A stretch of DNA of 64,000 nucleotides from Halobellus rufus. Lineage in GTDB: Archaea; Halobacteriota; Halobacteria; Halobacteriales; Haloferacaceae. The DNA lies in the NCBI RefSeq assembly GCF_000739575.1, contig NZ_BBJO01000039.1, positions 1 through 64,000 of the forward strand. Direction: 5' to 3'. How positions within the stretch are numbered: the first letter of the stretch is position 1; the number at the start of each line of letters is the position of its first letter. The notes under the pieces were generated by a model. That model was not told where the DNA came from, did not search any database, and worked only from the letters and a program-made list of their open reading frames with translations. This document shows positions 7,849 through 17,803 of this stretch, one piece after another. Made by a program: the position numbers and the translations under genes.

Positions 7849-9296
7849 TATGCATCCCTCCCATCGAGAGGCTGGGGACTGGAAGTTCGCCCGGCAGCGA
7901 AAACAGCCTGCATTCGCTCTCGTGGGGTGACTTCATACGCAGCAACCTGTGGAATCGAATCGAGTTCACGACGGAAGTCCTCGAAATCGAGATACTCGTC
8001 ATACATCGATTGGTCCGTCTGTTGTGTCTGCGGTGTGAAAAACGATGACGGAGTGACGAACACGGTCACGACCCCATCGTTTTTGGCTGCCATCTTCGCG
8101 GCTTCGATCGTTCGACGTGGATCCGTATCGTCAGTGAACAGAATGGTCCAACTATGTCGATTGTTTGTATCGACCGACCGACGCACCGCCTCGAATAACG
8201 GATCTTCAGCCAGTCGCTCGATATACGATCCCGGTTCAGCAAAATACGGCCGTAGTGTCCTCCCAAGGGAGGATGTTCTCCCTTCAAGTCGTTGTGCAAG
8301 ATGGCTAGCCTCTGCTGGACCTCGAGGCGCGGTTCGTGGGGATGGTGTGGGAGATGACTGCTCTGGTGTCAGGTTCTGAAGGGTCCAACGAATTCGATGA
8401 TACTGTGAGACCGTCTCTGCTGCAGTGTGTTGGATATGGAGTCCTTGGTCGTTGAGTACCGTCAGCGAGAGTGGGTCAGAAGCAGACTCAGCCAGTGTAA
8501 CAAATCCAAGTGCAACTTCACGGAGATACGCGAGTTTTGAACGGCCACGAGGTCCTACCCAGAGCGATTCACGAGCATCGACGAGCAATGCGATATCTTG
8601 AGTCGTTTCAGCTTCAAACTCCCGCACGTAGGGGTCATTCAACCGAGCAGTGGCCTTCCAGTCGATCCGCCCAACACTGTCTCCGGGGCGATACTCACGC
8701 AACTCTGCTACTTCGGTTCCACTGCCGATCTGTGCAGAGCGGTGCTCACCATATTGACCACCGTAGCGCTCGCCATACTGTCCGATATGGAGGTCCGTGG
8801 GAGCGGGTGTCTGGACTGTCACCGTCACACGTTGGTCGATCTCGAACGTTTCGGTCACTGAGCCGCTTGAATCCGTTACTGTGCAATTGATTGCTGGAAG
8901 CGAAAACCGCCCGGCAATCGGACACTCGACCTCGTGGAGCACATCCGTACGTGTCGTCCCCGACTCGAGTGTGAGCGTTTCCTCTGGTCCCTCAAGTCCA
9001 GGTCCATATGAGATCGAAAGAGAGACCGTTGCCTCTGTCGTTTCCTCACGTGTTGCTGTGATTGTCACTGGGAGGGTACCGCCACGAAGAGTCCGGTTTT
9101 CCGCAGCGCCGACATCGATGTTGAGGTTGTCTTTGACAGAGGTGAACTCGGATGTTGCTTGCCACTGAATAACGATACCGCCTGCCAGAATCGTCGTTGT
9201 TCCCACGAGGACGACTGGCCGTGCAGTAAGTGCGGCCCCACAGAGCAATGCGAGGAGGAGACCACCGACCGATCGCAACCGCCGTGTGGGGAGCAT
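7848..9296 (-). CDS. DUF58 domain protein (MoxR partner)
   Basis: Begins MLPTRRLRSVGG, the usual N-terminus of haloarchaeal DUF58 proteins, followed by two membrane helices. A beta-rich extracytoplasmic-like region follows, then the DUF58 signature (REYRPGDSVGRIDWKATARL...REFEAE) and a von Willebrand A-like region with DARESLWVG. An earlier in-frame start at 9365 would extend it by 23 residues. However, that stretch holds the TATA sequence of the divergent gene at 9384, so 9296 is preferred. DUF58 proteins act with MoxR AAA ATPases in assembly or activation of envelope complexes; the MoxR here is at 17804. It is first in its minus-strand operon. Confidence 0.85.
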   Translation of the reverse strand: MLPTRRLRSVGGLLLALLCGAALTARPVVLVGTTTILAGGIVIQWQATSEFTSVKDNLNIDVGAAENRTLRGGTLPVTITATREETTEATVSLSISYGPGLEGPEETLTLESGTTRTDVLHEVECPIAGRFSLPAINCTVTDSSGSVTETFEIDQRVTVTVQTPAPTDLHIGQYGERYGGQYGEHRSAQIGSGTEVAELREYRPGDSVGRIDWKATARLNDPYVREFEAETTQDIALLVDARESLWVGPRGRSKLAYLREVALGFVTLAESASDPLSLTVLNDQGLHIQHTAAETVSQYHRIRWTLQNLTPEQSSPTPSPRTAPRGPAEASHLAQRLEGRTSSLGRTLRPYFAEPGSYIERLAEDPLFEAVRRSVDTNNRHSWTILFTDDTDPRRTIEAAKMAAKNDGVVTVFVTPSSFFTPQTQQTDQSMYDEYLDFEDFRRELDSIPQVAAYEVTPRERMQAVFAAGRTSSPQPLDGRDA

Positions 9297-9364
9297 TACA
9301 AGCCCTTCTGCACCCCACCCATTGAATATTCTGCTCTCTCGGCTTCTTGGGTTTGAGAAGGACA

Positions 9365-9372
9365 TTTATATC
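9365..9372 (+). promoter_or_regulatory. TATA box for the DUF4129 gene
   Basis: TTTATATC lies 19 bp before the GTG at 9384 and about 26 bp before an alternative in-frame GTG at 9393. The spacing to 9393 fits a leaderless haloarchaeal transcript, so that GTG could be the true start. Confidence 0.45.
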
Positions 9373-9383
9373 ACCGGAGTAAT

Positions 9384-11540
9384 GTGACGATTGTGCGTAC
9401 ACCGTCGGCTGTGGACGTTTGTCTTCTCGTAGGTATCTGTCTCATTTGCAGCGGAAGCGTTACCGGGTTGGTCGCAGACCCTTCGGCACCTCAGGGTGAT
9501 GGGGTGGTTGTTGATCAGAGACAGGGACAGGGACCACAGTTCCAGCAGAACACTCCTGAGACGACGCCGATCCGTCACGAAAATCCCGAGAACGCGACCG
9601 AGGATGATTCGACGGCTGCACTGCAAGAGGCGCTTGCATCACGGCTTGGCCAACGGCTGGAACGGAGTAGCATCAATTTGAGTGAAGGACAGTATGAGCA
9701 AGCAGAAGCGGCACTTGGCGATGAGTACACACAACTACTCAGCCAATATGCTGACGTTTCTGAGGATGGAGATGGAACCTCCTCTGCAGAATCGTTCGAG
9801 CAAGCTCGTACCCAACAACAAACTGTTTCTGAGGAACTCTCTGAATACCAACGTACGTACCAAGCGTATCGTGAGGCGAAAGCAGCCGGGAATGAGACAC
9901 GAACACGTGCACTGGCTCGGGAACTGCTTGCGTTACAGAACGGACTCGAAGAAAACGTATCGGAACTGAATGGCACCTATACCGAAATTCAAACCTCCAC
10001 TGAAGTAGACGTCTCAACGGAACGCGACCGTCTCCAGTCGGTATCACAGAACGTCTCAGAGACGAGCACAGAAATCAGATCGGCTGAATTCACGTCGACA
10101 CAACTGTCTGTGCGCACAGAAGAGCCACACGGCTCGTTTATTGAGCCGATCGAGATCACCGGAGCACTTCGAACAGCTGATGGAGAGCCAATCGAATCGA
10201 GCACAGTCGCCATTTCAGTAGGCGAGCAGACACACTCAGTCCAAACGACTGAGCGTGGCTCATTTACCCTTTCGTATCGGCCAGTTACACACCCCGTGGA
10301 CCTCGAGACGGTCACAGTGGCGTATGAACCATCCAACGCCTCGCTGTATCTCGGGGCGAACGACACAATCAACGTCTCCGTATCACAAACTACTGCGACG
10401 GTCCAATTACAGAATGTGTCCGACAGCGCCGGGTTCAACGATCGTGTTACAGTCCGTGGTTCCGTCAGCGTGAACGGGACACCAGTAGGAAATCTCCCGT
10501 TGGAGGTTCAGCTCGACGAGGAAACTCTCAGTACGGGCACAACGATGCCTAATGGTTCGTTTGTAATTGATGGCCGAGTTGATGAGTCGCCTGCTGTAGG
10601 AGCACAGCCGCTCACGATTACGTCGTCACAGCAAAATCGGAGTATTGCTGTCTCATCTGCCAATACGACACTCGATATTGTGCAATACGAATCGACGCTG
10701 ACAGCGACTACATCTCCGGACGGCAACGAATCCATGCTGCTGTCTGGGCGGCTGAGTGGGCCTGAGAATCGATCATTGCCGGAGAAGACCCTGACCGTAC
10801 AGGCACACAACGAAACCGTCACAGAGCTGTCTACCGGTGCAGACGGCACATATGAACGTTCGATTGCACTCTCCAGGTTACCAGAAAACGCTTCGACACT
10901 TACCGTTCAGTATGCAGCGACGGACTCGAATCTCAATTCGGCTTCTGCAACCGCGACAGTCCCGCACAGAATGACAGCATCGGAGAGTGGTATCCTGACG
11001 ACGCTCCAACAACCACTGCCTGTACTCGTGATCGTTGGGACACTGCTCAGCCTCTCCGGGGGTGGCGTCTATGCATATCGGCAGCGGCGGACGACTCAGT
11101 CACAAACTGCGGAATCAGAGCAGACGACGACGTCCCACGAAGATGACACAACAGCCGATCAACCCACCGACGCAGACACGGACGTCGCGCTTTCGTCAGC
11201 GACTGCGGCGTTAGATCGCGGTGAAACCGATCAGGCTGTCGTGATGGCTTACACAGCAATTCGTGCCCAAATCGCCGATCACTATTCGGTGCCAACGCAG
11301 GCAACGCACTGGCAGTTCTATACTGCTGCTGTCGACAAAGACCTCCCAGTTCGCGCTGAGTTCGAGGAGCTCACCACCCGGTATGAGCAGGCACAGTATG
11401 CACCGGAGCCAGTTTCTACAGCAACGGCAGAGACAACAATTGAGACGGCAGCGAATATCGCCGACGGTCTTGACCCACAAACCAGCAACGCAGATACGTC
11501 GAGAGCTGACGGTTCGGTGGCGGAGTTGCGAACCGACTGA
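9384..11540 (+). CDS. Secreted/membrane DUF4129 domain protein
   Basis: 718 residues: an N-terminal hydrophobic signal (about 8-28), then a Gln/Glu-rich coiled-coil region (about 70-215). Several Ig-like beta repeats follow (about 230-530), then a transmembrane helix (about 540-562) and a C-terminal cytoplasmic DUF4129 domain (about 595-700: ALDRGETDQAVVMAYTAI...THWQFY). DUF4129 commonly occurs beside MoxR/DUF58 genes and near transglutaminase-like proteins. It is followed closely by the DUF1616 gene (30 bp to its ATG), suggesting one operon. A start at GTG 9393 is possible. The function is inferred to be structural or sensory in the envelope. Confidence 0.82.
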   Translation: MTIVRTPSAVDVCLLVGICLICSGSVTGLVADPSAPQGDGVVVDQRQGQGPQFQQNTPETTPIRHENPENATEDDSTAALQEALASRLGQRLERSSINLSEGQYEQAEAALGDEYTQLLSQYADVSEDGDGTSSAESFEQARTQQQTVSEELSEYQRTYQAYREAKAAGNETRTRALARELLALQNGLEENVSELNGTYTEIQTSTEVDVSTERDRLQSVSQNVSETSTEIRSAEFTSTQLSVRTEEPHGSFIEPIEITGALRTADGEPIESSTVAISVGEQTHSVQTTERGSFTLSYRPVTHPVDLETVTVAYEPSNASLYLGANDTINVSVSQTTATVQLQNVSDSAGFNDRVTVRGSVSVNGTPVGNLPLEVQLDEETLSTGTTMPNGSFVIDGRVDESPAVGAQPLTITSSQQNRSIAVSSANTTLDIVQYESTLTATTSPDGNESMLLSGRLSGPENRSLPEKTLTVQAHNETVTELSTGADGTYERSIALSRLPENASTLTVQYAATDSNLNSASATATVPHRMTASESGILTTLQQPLPVLVIVGTLLSLSGGGVYAYRQRRTTQSQTAESEQTTTSHEDDTTADQPTDADTDVALSSATAALDRGETDQAVVMAYTAIRAQIADHYSVPTQATHWQFYTAAVDKDLPVRAEFEELTTRYEQAQYAPEPVSTATAETTIETAANIADGLDPQTSNADTSRADGSVAELRTD

Positions 11541-11570
11541 CTTTTTGTCCCCGATCAGTTGGGTGTGAGT

Positions 11571-12611
11571 ATGGCTTCCGGGCACGATTGGCGACTCTTA
11601 CTTCCGAAGCAACTTCGTCAGTTGCCCGCAGATCTCAGTGCGGTCCTCATTTGGGTGCTCGTGACGAACATTGCGGTGTTCACGCCAGGACTTCAAGAGA
11701 CGCCACTTCGGATCATCGTCGGGTTGCCGTTGGTCCTCTTCGTGCCGGGATATGCGTTGATTGCTGCGCTCTTTCCAGAATCCTCCACACCGATCGACGA
11801 CCAAGAGGAGACATCCAACACAGACGCCGAGAATACGGGACTCCGAGACAGTGGGATCGATGGGATCGAACGCGTCGCGTTATCCTTCGGCCTCAGTATC
11901 GCCGTTGTTCCCTTATTGGGACTGATACTGAATTTCACGCCATTCGGCATCCGATTAGTTCCGATTATGGTGTCGGTCAGTGGGTTCACGCTTCTGCTGA
12001 CGGCGATTGCTGCTCAACGACGCTGGGAACTCCCGGCTGATGAGCAATTCCACGTCCCATACACAGAGTGGATTGCAGCCGCTCGAAGCGAATTACTTGA
12101 ACCAGATACTCGTGGTGATGCAGCACTCAATATCTTACTTGTCATCAGTATTCTGCTCGCCGTTGGGAGCGTCGGGTACGCCGTCGCAGTCCCACAGCAA
12201 GGTGAGAGTTTCTCGGAGTTTTACTTGCTCACTGAAGATGAAGACGGCGAATTAGTCGCAGATGGTTATCCAACAAACTTCACGGTTGGAGAATCTCGCT
12301 CACTGATCGTCGGGATCGGCAATCAGGAACACGAACGCGCTGAATACACCGTGTTGGTCGAACTCCATCGAGTCGAAACGACGAATAATTCCACGACAGT
12401 TCTTGAACGAGAGCGACTGAATCGGTTTGACCCTGCGGTTGCGCACAATACCACGTGGCACAACCCACATACTGTCTCACCAACGATGACCGGCGAGCGA
12501 CTTCGCTTAACATACCTGCTGTATCAAGGTGAGCCACCGCAAAATCCGTCCGTTGAGTCCGCATATCGGGAAGTTCACTTGTGGGTGAACGTAACGAGTC
12601 AGACAGAGTAG
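11571..12611 (+). CDS. DUF1616 membrane protein
   Basis: 346 residues from the ATG at 11571 (an upstream TTG at 11559 is less likely). It has two N-terminal membrane helices around the LVLFVPGYALIAALFPE signature of DUF1616. Two more helices and a helix near residue 190 precede a C-terminal beta-rich domain likely outside the cell. DUF1616 proteins are archaeal envelope proteins of unknown role, often found with MoxR clusters or glycan genes. It lies directly after the DUF4129 gene in the same direction. No enzymatic motif is visible. Confidence 0.82.
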   Translation: MASGHDWRLLLPKQLRQLPADLSAVLIWVLVTNIAVFTPGLQETPLRIIVGLPLVLFVPGYALIAALFPESSTPIDDQEETSNTDAENTGLRDSGIDGIERVALSFGLSIAVVPLLGLILNFTPFGIRLVPIMVSVSGFTLLLTAIAAQRRWELPADEQFHVPYTEWIAAARSELLEPDTRGDAALNILLVISILLAVGSVGYAVAVPQQGESFSEFYLLTEDEDGELVADGYPTNFTVGESRSLIVGIGNQEHERAEYTVLVELHRVETTNNSTTVLERERLNRFDPAVAHNTTWHNPHTVSPTMTGERLRLTYLLYQGEPPQNPSVESAYREVHLWVNVTSQTE

Positions 12612-12642
12612 CTCACTGGCTGTGGCCTATGCTGAAAACAGT

Positions 12643-12650
12643 TAAATAGA
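12643..12650 (+). promoter_or_regulatory. TATA box of the ABC exporter operon
   Basis: GTTAAATA lies about 31 bp before the ATG at 12678, placing transcription start only a few bases before the start codon. This supports a separate promoter for the three-gene exporter operon and the chosen start. Confidence 0.5.
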
Positions 12651-12677
12651 TCCTGTCACTCACTTGATTCAGACACG

Positions 12678-13412
12678 ATGGAAGAAGCCACCCAGATGTC
12701 GCCCTCCACACAAACACCGGTGGTTTCCTGTGCTGATGTAACCCGACAATACACACGCGGGTCCAGCTCCCGGTTTTCACGCCGTTCACATCCGACAGTG
12801 ACGGCACTTGATGAGGTCTCAGTAGATATCTACCCCGGAGAGTTCGTCGGAATCGCTGGGCCAAGCGGCAGCGGGAAATCAACTTTGCTGCATCTGTTGG
12901 CGGGCTTGGATACACCGACTGGTGGGGACGTCACGCTTGCTGGGACAGAAACGACAGGCCTCTCCGAACAGCGTCGCGCTCGCCTCAGATTGGCTCACGT
13001 CGGCATCGTCTTCCAACACTTCTACCTCCTGCCGTCGATTTCCGCTCGGAGCAACGTTGCACTCCCACTCGTCGAAGAGGGAATCGGGACGGCAACGCGT
13101 CGTGAGAAGGCCGTTGAACTACTCGAAGAGGTCGGGTTAGCCGACCGCACCGAGCACAAGCCAGGCCAGTTGAGTGGTGGAGAGCAACAACGGGTTGCGA
13201 TTGCTCGTGCGCTCGTAACTGATCCATCCGTATTGATTGCAGACGAGCCAACAGGCGAACTCGATACCGCAACGGGCGAGCAGATCATTCGGATGCTGAA
13301 CAGACATACTGATGGGCGAGCTGTCATCGTCGCCTCCCACGACGAACAAGTGCTCGAACAGACGGACCGTGTAATTCGACTGCGGGACGGCCAAGTTGAA
13401 AACGATGGGTAG
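12678..13412 (+). CDS. MacB/LolD-type ABC transporter ATPase
   Basis: A 244-residue nucleotide-binding subunit with Walker A GPSGSGKST (about residue 60), Q-loop region VFQHFYLLPSIS, signature LSGGEQQRVAIARAL, Walker B VLIADEPTGELD and the switch His in VIVASHDEQ. The SARSNVALPL context and the pairing with two FtsX-like permeases place it in the MacB/LolD mechanotransmission class. Such systems move lipoproteins, peptides or envelope material rather than small solutes. The stop overlaps the next ATG by 8 bp. The cargo is unknown; its place inside the MoxR-DUF58 region suggests envelope work. Confidence 0.93.
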   Translation: MEEATQMSPSTQTPVVSCADVTRQYTRGSSSRFSRRSHPTVTALDEVSVDIYPGEFVGIAGPSGSGKSTLLHLLAGLDTPTGGDVTLAGTETTGLSEQRRARLRLAHVGIVFQHFYLLPSISARSNVALPLVEEGIGTATRREKAVELLEEVGLADRTEHKPGQLSGGEQQRVAIARALVTDPSVLIADEPTGELDTATGEQIIRMLNRHTDGRAVIVASHDEQVLEQTDRVIRLRDGQVENDG

Positions 13413-14637
13413 GCGCCACCGGTACGTGGGGATACTCCGGTTAGCTGTTAGTCGCCTCTGGGGACGGCTCCGTCAAGGCGATGGACGGCAACTCCTCGTG
13501 AGCATCCTCGGAGTGGCCATTGCGATTATGGTGATGGTCACAGTCGGCGGCGTCGCGTTAGGGCTGACCTCACAATCGGCAATCCAAGGTGAAGACGTCG
13601 ATTACTGGATTGTCCCCGAAGATCGCACCGCATCGTCGATTGCAGTATCAGTTGATAGCGCACAGTTAGGTGGGACACACGCTGTGTCAGAACGGCTGAA
13701 TCGCAATCCGGAAGTTGCGTACGCAACCCCCGTATTATTGCAGGTACTCCAAGTGAACGCGCCCACATCGAATACCTCTGAATATCTCATCGTTGCTGGA
13801 GTCATTCCTGGTGAAGAAGATCGCGAGATCTTAGGGACTTCTACTGCGCCGTTGACGCCTGGCGATCCCCATTATGCGAACGGTTCCTACGATGGGCCGT
13901 GGACTGGGGAAGTCGTCGCCAGTGGGGCAGCTGCTGAGTTGTTAGAACTGGAGGAAGGAGATGCAGTCACGTTCCCTCGACAACAGTCGAATCGAACACT
14001 CCACGTAGAAAATGTCTCAGCTGGCAGTTACACGACCGGCGCAGGTCCACTCCCGGTCGTGTTGATGCATCAGAGCGAACTGCAGACGATGACGGACAGT
14101 ACGAACGGTGATCCGGCCGATCAGATCCTCGTGAGTACGACGAGGGCCGGAGTGAAATCACAGCTTGAAGACCTGTATCCACGAACGACCGTTATCGCGA
14201 AAGGCGGGGTGGCTGGCCAAGAAGTCTCGACGTCAAGTCTTCCAGTTGCGATCGCGGTGACCGCCCTGCTTACAGCGGTGGTTGTCGGGACGCTCTTTGT
14301 CGCGACGATGATGGGCTTGGAGTTACACGCGAACCGACGTCGCCTTGCAGTGCTCACAACGATCGGCTATCAAACTCGCTCGCGGGCCTTCCTCGTCGTG
14401 GCTGAAACATTTATTTTGACGCTGTGTGGAACCGTGTGTGGCATCCTGCTTGGGATTGGAGGGATTCAGCTCACCAATCTCCTCGCCGAACAGTACCTCG
14501 GCGTCCAGTCGGTGGCACTATTCGATCTACGGCTGGTACTTGCAGCCGGCATCGTCGCCACGATCATTGCTGTCTCAGCCTCCCTGTATCCGGTCTGGTT
14601 GACACGGCGGACGGATGTGTTGGAGGTGCTCGGCTAA
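13405..14637 (+). CDS. FtsX/MacB-like ABC permease (first)
   Basis: About 410 residues from the ATG at 13405, which overlaps the ATPase stop. One N-terminal membrane helix (LLVSILGVAIAIMVMVTVGG) is followed by a large extracytoplasmic MacB-PCD-like domain (about 60-275). Three C-terminal helices form the FtsX core. This is the standard four-helix MacB half-transporter layout. It is translationally coupled to the second permease by a TAATG overlap at 14635-14639, so the two probably form a heterodimer powered by the ATPase at 12678. Confidence 0.9.
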   Translation: MGRRHRYVGILRLAVSRLWGRLRQGDGRQLLVSILGVAIAIMVMVTVGGVALGLTSQSAIQGEDVDYWIVPEDRTASSIAVSVDSAQLGGTHAVSERLNRNPEVAYATPVLLQVLQVNAPTSNTSEYLIVAGVIPGEEDREILGTSTAPLTPGDPHYANGSYDGPWTGEVVASGAAAELLELEEGDAVTFPRQQSNRTLHVENVSAGSYTTGAGPLPVVLMHQSELQTMTDSTNGDPADQILVSTTRAGVKSQLEDLYPRTTVIAKGGVAGQEVSTSSLPVAIAVTALLTAVVVGTLFVATMMGLELHANRRRLAVLTTIGYQTRSRAFLVVAETFILTLCGTVCGILLGIGGIQLTNLLAEQYLGVQSVALFDLRLVLAAGIVATIIAVSASLYPVWLTRRTDVLEVLG

Positions 14638-15866
14638 TGCGGTTGCTTCGGAAACTTCGTGCGGTCATCGGAATTGCGATACAGCAGTTACGACACGATC
14701 GGGGCCGAACGGTACTTGCGGTGTTGGGAATCTGTTTGGCTGTCCTCTCGATGACGCTGCTTGGGAGTGTTGGACTCGGGGTGATCGAAACCGGTGAGGA
14801 GAAATTCGATGCCTCTGGACGAGATCTCTGGATTACCGGTGGACCAGTACAGCTCGCACCGGGGAGTGTCGGCGGATTCGAGAATACAGTATATGACGCA
14901 CACGAAATCTCTAGAGATATCGAACAGCGTGAGGATGTCAAAACAGCGGTTCCGATGGCATTCCAAACCGTATATGTCTCTGCGAACGGTTCGGAATTTG
15001 ATACCCTTATCGGAACCGGGGCTCCAGCCCGTGGTGGGTCTGTGCAAATCACCGAAGGAGAACCGTTCTCCGCACGAGATACGCATTACGCGGGGGGAGC
15101 ATATAATGGATCGATGACCTACGAGGTCGTCATCTCACCACAAACTGCCGAACAGTATGACGTCGGCGTCAACGATACGCTCTATATTGGCGGCTCAATC
15201 CGAGGTGCCGAGCGCAATGAATTCCGCGTCGTTGGCATCTCACCGACGTTCTCACAGTTCCTTGGGACACCAACCGTCGTGACGCATCTAAGTGAGCTAC
15301 AGGAACTTACCGGAACCACCAGCAATGATCAAGCGACGATGATCACCGTCGACGTCAGTGATGATGCATCAATCGCTGAAGTTGAAGCGGAGCTTCAAGA
15401 GACCTATCCGGAATACGACGTGCGGACGAATCGCGAGCAACTGCAAGCGACGCTTGAACGGCAAGCGGTCTTAATCGCAGCTGGCGGGAGTCTCGTCGTC
15501 CTTGCTGCCATCGCCGGCATCGCACTCACGACGAACCTGCTGCTCTCATTGGTGTATCAACAACGACGCACGCTCGCCGCGCTCCGTGCACAGGGTGCTG
15601 CGGCATCTACGCTCGTCGGCGTGATCGGTACCCAAGCGATCTTACTCGGCCTCGTCGGTGGGGTCCTTGGGGCAGTGGTGACGATTCCGGCGATCAACGT
15701 CCTCAATATCGTTGCCGAAACGGTAGTCGGATTCGAAGATGTCGTGAGCATCCAACCGTGGATCCTTCTCGGTGGAATTGCCATCGCGCTCGGAATCGGT
15801 ATTGTCGGCGCACTCGTGGCTGGCTGGCGCGTATCGCGGCTCTCCCCACTCGAACAACTTGGGTGA
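14637..15866 (+). CDS. FtsX/MacB-like ABC permease (second)
   Basis: 409 residues from the ATG at 14637; a longer open frame from 14424 lies inside the previous gene and is discarded. It has the same architecture as its neighbour: N-terminal helix, extracytoplasmic domain (about 50-270) and three C-terminal helices, ending in the RVSRLSPLEQLG type of tail usual for MacB permeases. The two permeases share low but recognisable similarity, so they look like an old duplication forming a heterodimer. It is the last gene of the operon. Confidence 0.9.
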   Translation: MRLLRKLRAVIGIAIQQLRHDRGRTVLAVLGICLAVLSMTLLGSVGLGVIETGEEKFDASGRDLWITGGPVQLAPGSVGGFENTVYDAHEISRDIEQREDVKTAVPMAFQTVYVSANGSEFDTLIGTGAPARGGSVQITEGEPFSARDTHYAGGAYNGSMTYEVVISPQTAEQYDVGVNDTLYIGGSIRGAERNEFRVVGISPTFSQFLGTPTVVTHLSELQELTGTTSNDQATMITVDVSDDASIAEVEAELQETYPEYDVRTNREQLQATLERQAVLIAAGGSLVVLAAIAGIALTTNLLLSLVYQQRRTLAALRAQGAAASTLVGVIGTQAILLGLVGGVLGAVVTIPAINVLNIVAETVVGFEDVVSIQPWILLGGIAIALGIGIVGALVAGWRVSRLSPLEQLG

Positions 15867-15871
15867 GGGAC

Positions 15872-16435
15872 CTAGAGATCGTCGGATACTGGTGGATCTT
15901 GGGCTGGCTCTGACTCGAAGAGGAGATCTTTGATCCCTGGCATCCCATCATACACCCACACGAGGATGGATATCACTGCGAGGATGAGTCCGGCGAATAC
16001 CTGTGGCGTGAGTTCGAGTGTGAGGAAAAACTCGATGAAACTTCGTGAGTCTCCAGTTGGAACGGGCGTCAGCGGCCAGAGCAGATAGCCCAATCCGACA
16101 TAGTCCCCAGTTATTGCCGGCCCGATTCCATCGCCAATCACGTGAGAAAGATATCCGATTCCAAACGCGGTGGTCAGCGCCCGCTGATCGGGATACTGAA
16201 ACAGTACCCAGAGCACGCCCACTAGCAGTATCAATGTAAAAAGCGAATGACTGAGACTTCGGCCATAGGGGAGGATCGAGACCGTCCACGAGAGTGGTTT
16301 ATCGATCAGATCCGGAAACTGCGTGCCGAATCCAAGGGCGAAAACCGACAACCCCACTGGCGGCCGACCAACAGCGTGCCGCGAATACAGTGAGTACAAT
16401 AGATACCCAAACGCAGCGTGTCCCCACGGTAACAT
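15872..16435 (-). CDS. Membrane-bound metal-dependent hydrolase, YdjM/DUF457-like
   Basis: 187 residues from the ATG at 16435 (MLPWGHAAFGYLLYSL); an upstream extension is rich in Lys/Arg and unlikely. It has four to five membrane helices with conserved polar residues of the family: H6 near the start, FPDLIDKP, SLSHSLF and YLSHVIGDG, which probably bind metal. Family proteins are annotated as membrane-bound metal-dependent hydrolases, but the substrate is not known. It is convergent with the ABC exporter operon. Related proteins occur at 28647 (weaker) and 53523. Confidence 0.8.
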   Translation of the reverse strand: MLPWGHAAFGYLLYSLYSRHAVGRPPVGLSVFALGFGTQFPDLIDKPLSWTVSILPYGRSLSHSLFTLILLVGVLWVLFQYPDQRALTTAFGIGYLSHVIGDGIGPAITGDYVGLGYLLWPLTPVPTGDSRSFIEFFLTLELTPQVFAGLILAVISILVWVYDGMPGIKDLLFESEPAQDPPVSDDL

Positions 16436-16554
16436 CGATTGATGTGTGGCTATGTGAACATATAGGCCCGTCGTTCGAGCTCTCGTTTTCTTTCTTTTTC
16501 TCCATTTCTTTTGCATCCGATACCTTGGTAAGGGACGGGTGAGGTATCGTGTGT

Positions 16555-16833
16555 ATGGCCATTGCGCACCGATTACGGTTCGTTCACGCGACGGTGGCGT
16601 GGGGACTCGGTGCCGTGCTCATTTTAACTCTCTTAGAGGCACTTTCGTATGAACTCCTGTTTGTGACGACGCTCATCGGATTTCTCGTGATTACGGAACT
16701 GACCGCCCCATTTTCGATTTCACCAGCGTGGCGCCGCCGACTCCTGTATGTAATCGTCCTTGGCCTTGCGGTCTTTGGATATATTGTTGTGCGACGCATC
16801 CTCGAAATCCTCCCTCCGGGAGTGATCGGCTAA
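16555..16833 (+). CDS. Small membrane protein before DUF4350
   Basis: 92 residues from the ATG at 16555 (a GTG at 16549 would add two residues), with three predicted membrane segments. Its TAA is followed immediately by the ATG of the DUF4350 gene, so both are surely one operon. Small membrane proteins are usual at this place in haloarchaeal MoxR clusters; I cannot assign a firm family. Confidence 0.72.
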   Translation: MAIAHRLRFVHATVAWGLGAVLILTLLEALSYELLFVTTLIGFLVITELTAPFSISPAWRRRLLYVIVLGLAVFGYIVVRRILEILPPGVIG

Positions 16834-17733
16834 ATGGATCTTCGAACACTCCTCACTCCACGTGCCCTCCTGTGGACACTCGTCGCTGTCTTGTGTGTGG
16901 TCTTGTTGGTGACTGCGAGTACGTCGACGGCTGCATTCAGCGTGTTCAATCCCTCGTGGGATGGGGCCTCCGGCGTCCAAACAGCGGCCGAAGAGGAGGG
17001 AATCGAAACGCAGGTTGCGCAGTCAACGGCCGTCTATGACGAGGTCGAGCCCAACGAAACCGTCGCTGTTGTGATCGGGCCTCAAGAGCGGTATACGCCA
17101 GCGGAACTCGCCTCCATTCGAGCATTCGTTGATCAGGGTGGGACGCTCATTGTTGCCGATGATTTCGGCGACGGGAACCAACTTCTCAGTGGAGTTGGTG
17201 TCGAAGCACGATTGGATGGTCGACTCCTCCGGGATCCCCGGAATTATGAAGGTACGACTGCGATGCCGATTGCGACAGTCGTCACAAATGACTCTGCTGT
17301 GTCGGTAGCTGAGTCAGTTCAGTTGAATCACGGAACTGTCGTTGAGGAACCGACTGGAACCGTTCTCGCCCGAAGTTCGGAATTCTCCTATCTAGATAGT
17401 GATCGCGACGGGGAAATCGATGAGACCGAATCGATTGAGTCGTATCCGGTTGCCGTCCGTGAGGAATTCGGTACTGGAGCGGTCATCACAGTCAGCGATG
17501 GCAGCCTCTTCATCAATGCAATGCTTGAGCGCGCTGACAACGACGCCTTCACTCGAGGCCTCCTTACGGAATCATCACTTGTCGTACTCGACACCACTCA
17601 TACATCTGCAACGCCACCGCTGCACGCCGCACTGTTGGCCCTTCGTTCGAGTACACTGCTCCAAGGGGCCCTTCTCCTGCTGTTGGGTGTGGTGGGATAT
17701 CTGCTCCCCACGGTATCTCGCGCTTTTCGGTGA
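16834..17733 (+). CDS. DUF4350 domain protein
   Basis: 299 residues with an N-terminal membrane helix (about 12-32), a DUF4350 domain and a C-terminal helix (about 275-295). The domain is a class-I glutamine-amidotransferase-like/GATase1 fold, here LASIRAFVDQGGTLIVADDFGDGNQLL near residues 90-115. The FNPSWDGASGVQTAAEEEGI segment is the usual start of this domain in haloarchaeal clusters. It sits between a small membrane protein and MoxR, all on the plus strand, supporting a functional link to MoxR-DUF58. The catalytic role is unknown. Confidence 0.86.
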   Translation: MDLRTLLTPRALLWTLVAVLCVVLLVTASTSTAAFSVFNPSWDGASGVQTAAEEEGIETQVAQSTAVYDEVEPNETVAVVIGPQERYTPAELASIRAFVDQGGTLIVADDFGDGNQLLSGVGVEARLDGRLLRDPRNYEGTTAMPIATVVTNDSAVSVAESVQLNHGTVVEEPTGTVLARSSEFSYLDSDRDGEIDETESIESYPVAVREEFGTGAVITVSDGSLFINAMLERADNDAFTRGLLTESSLVVLDTTHTSATPPLHAALLALRSSTLLQGALLLLLGVVGYLLPTVSRAFR

Positions 17734-17803
17734 CTCGAAGCCGCCTCAAGTTGGAGTGGCATTTCCGGGGGATTGACATTCTAGAGTCTCTTCGATAGCC
17801 CCA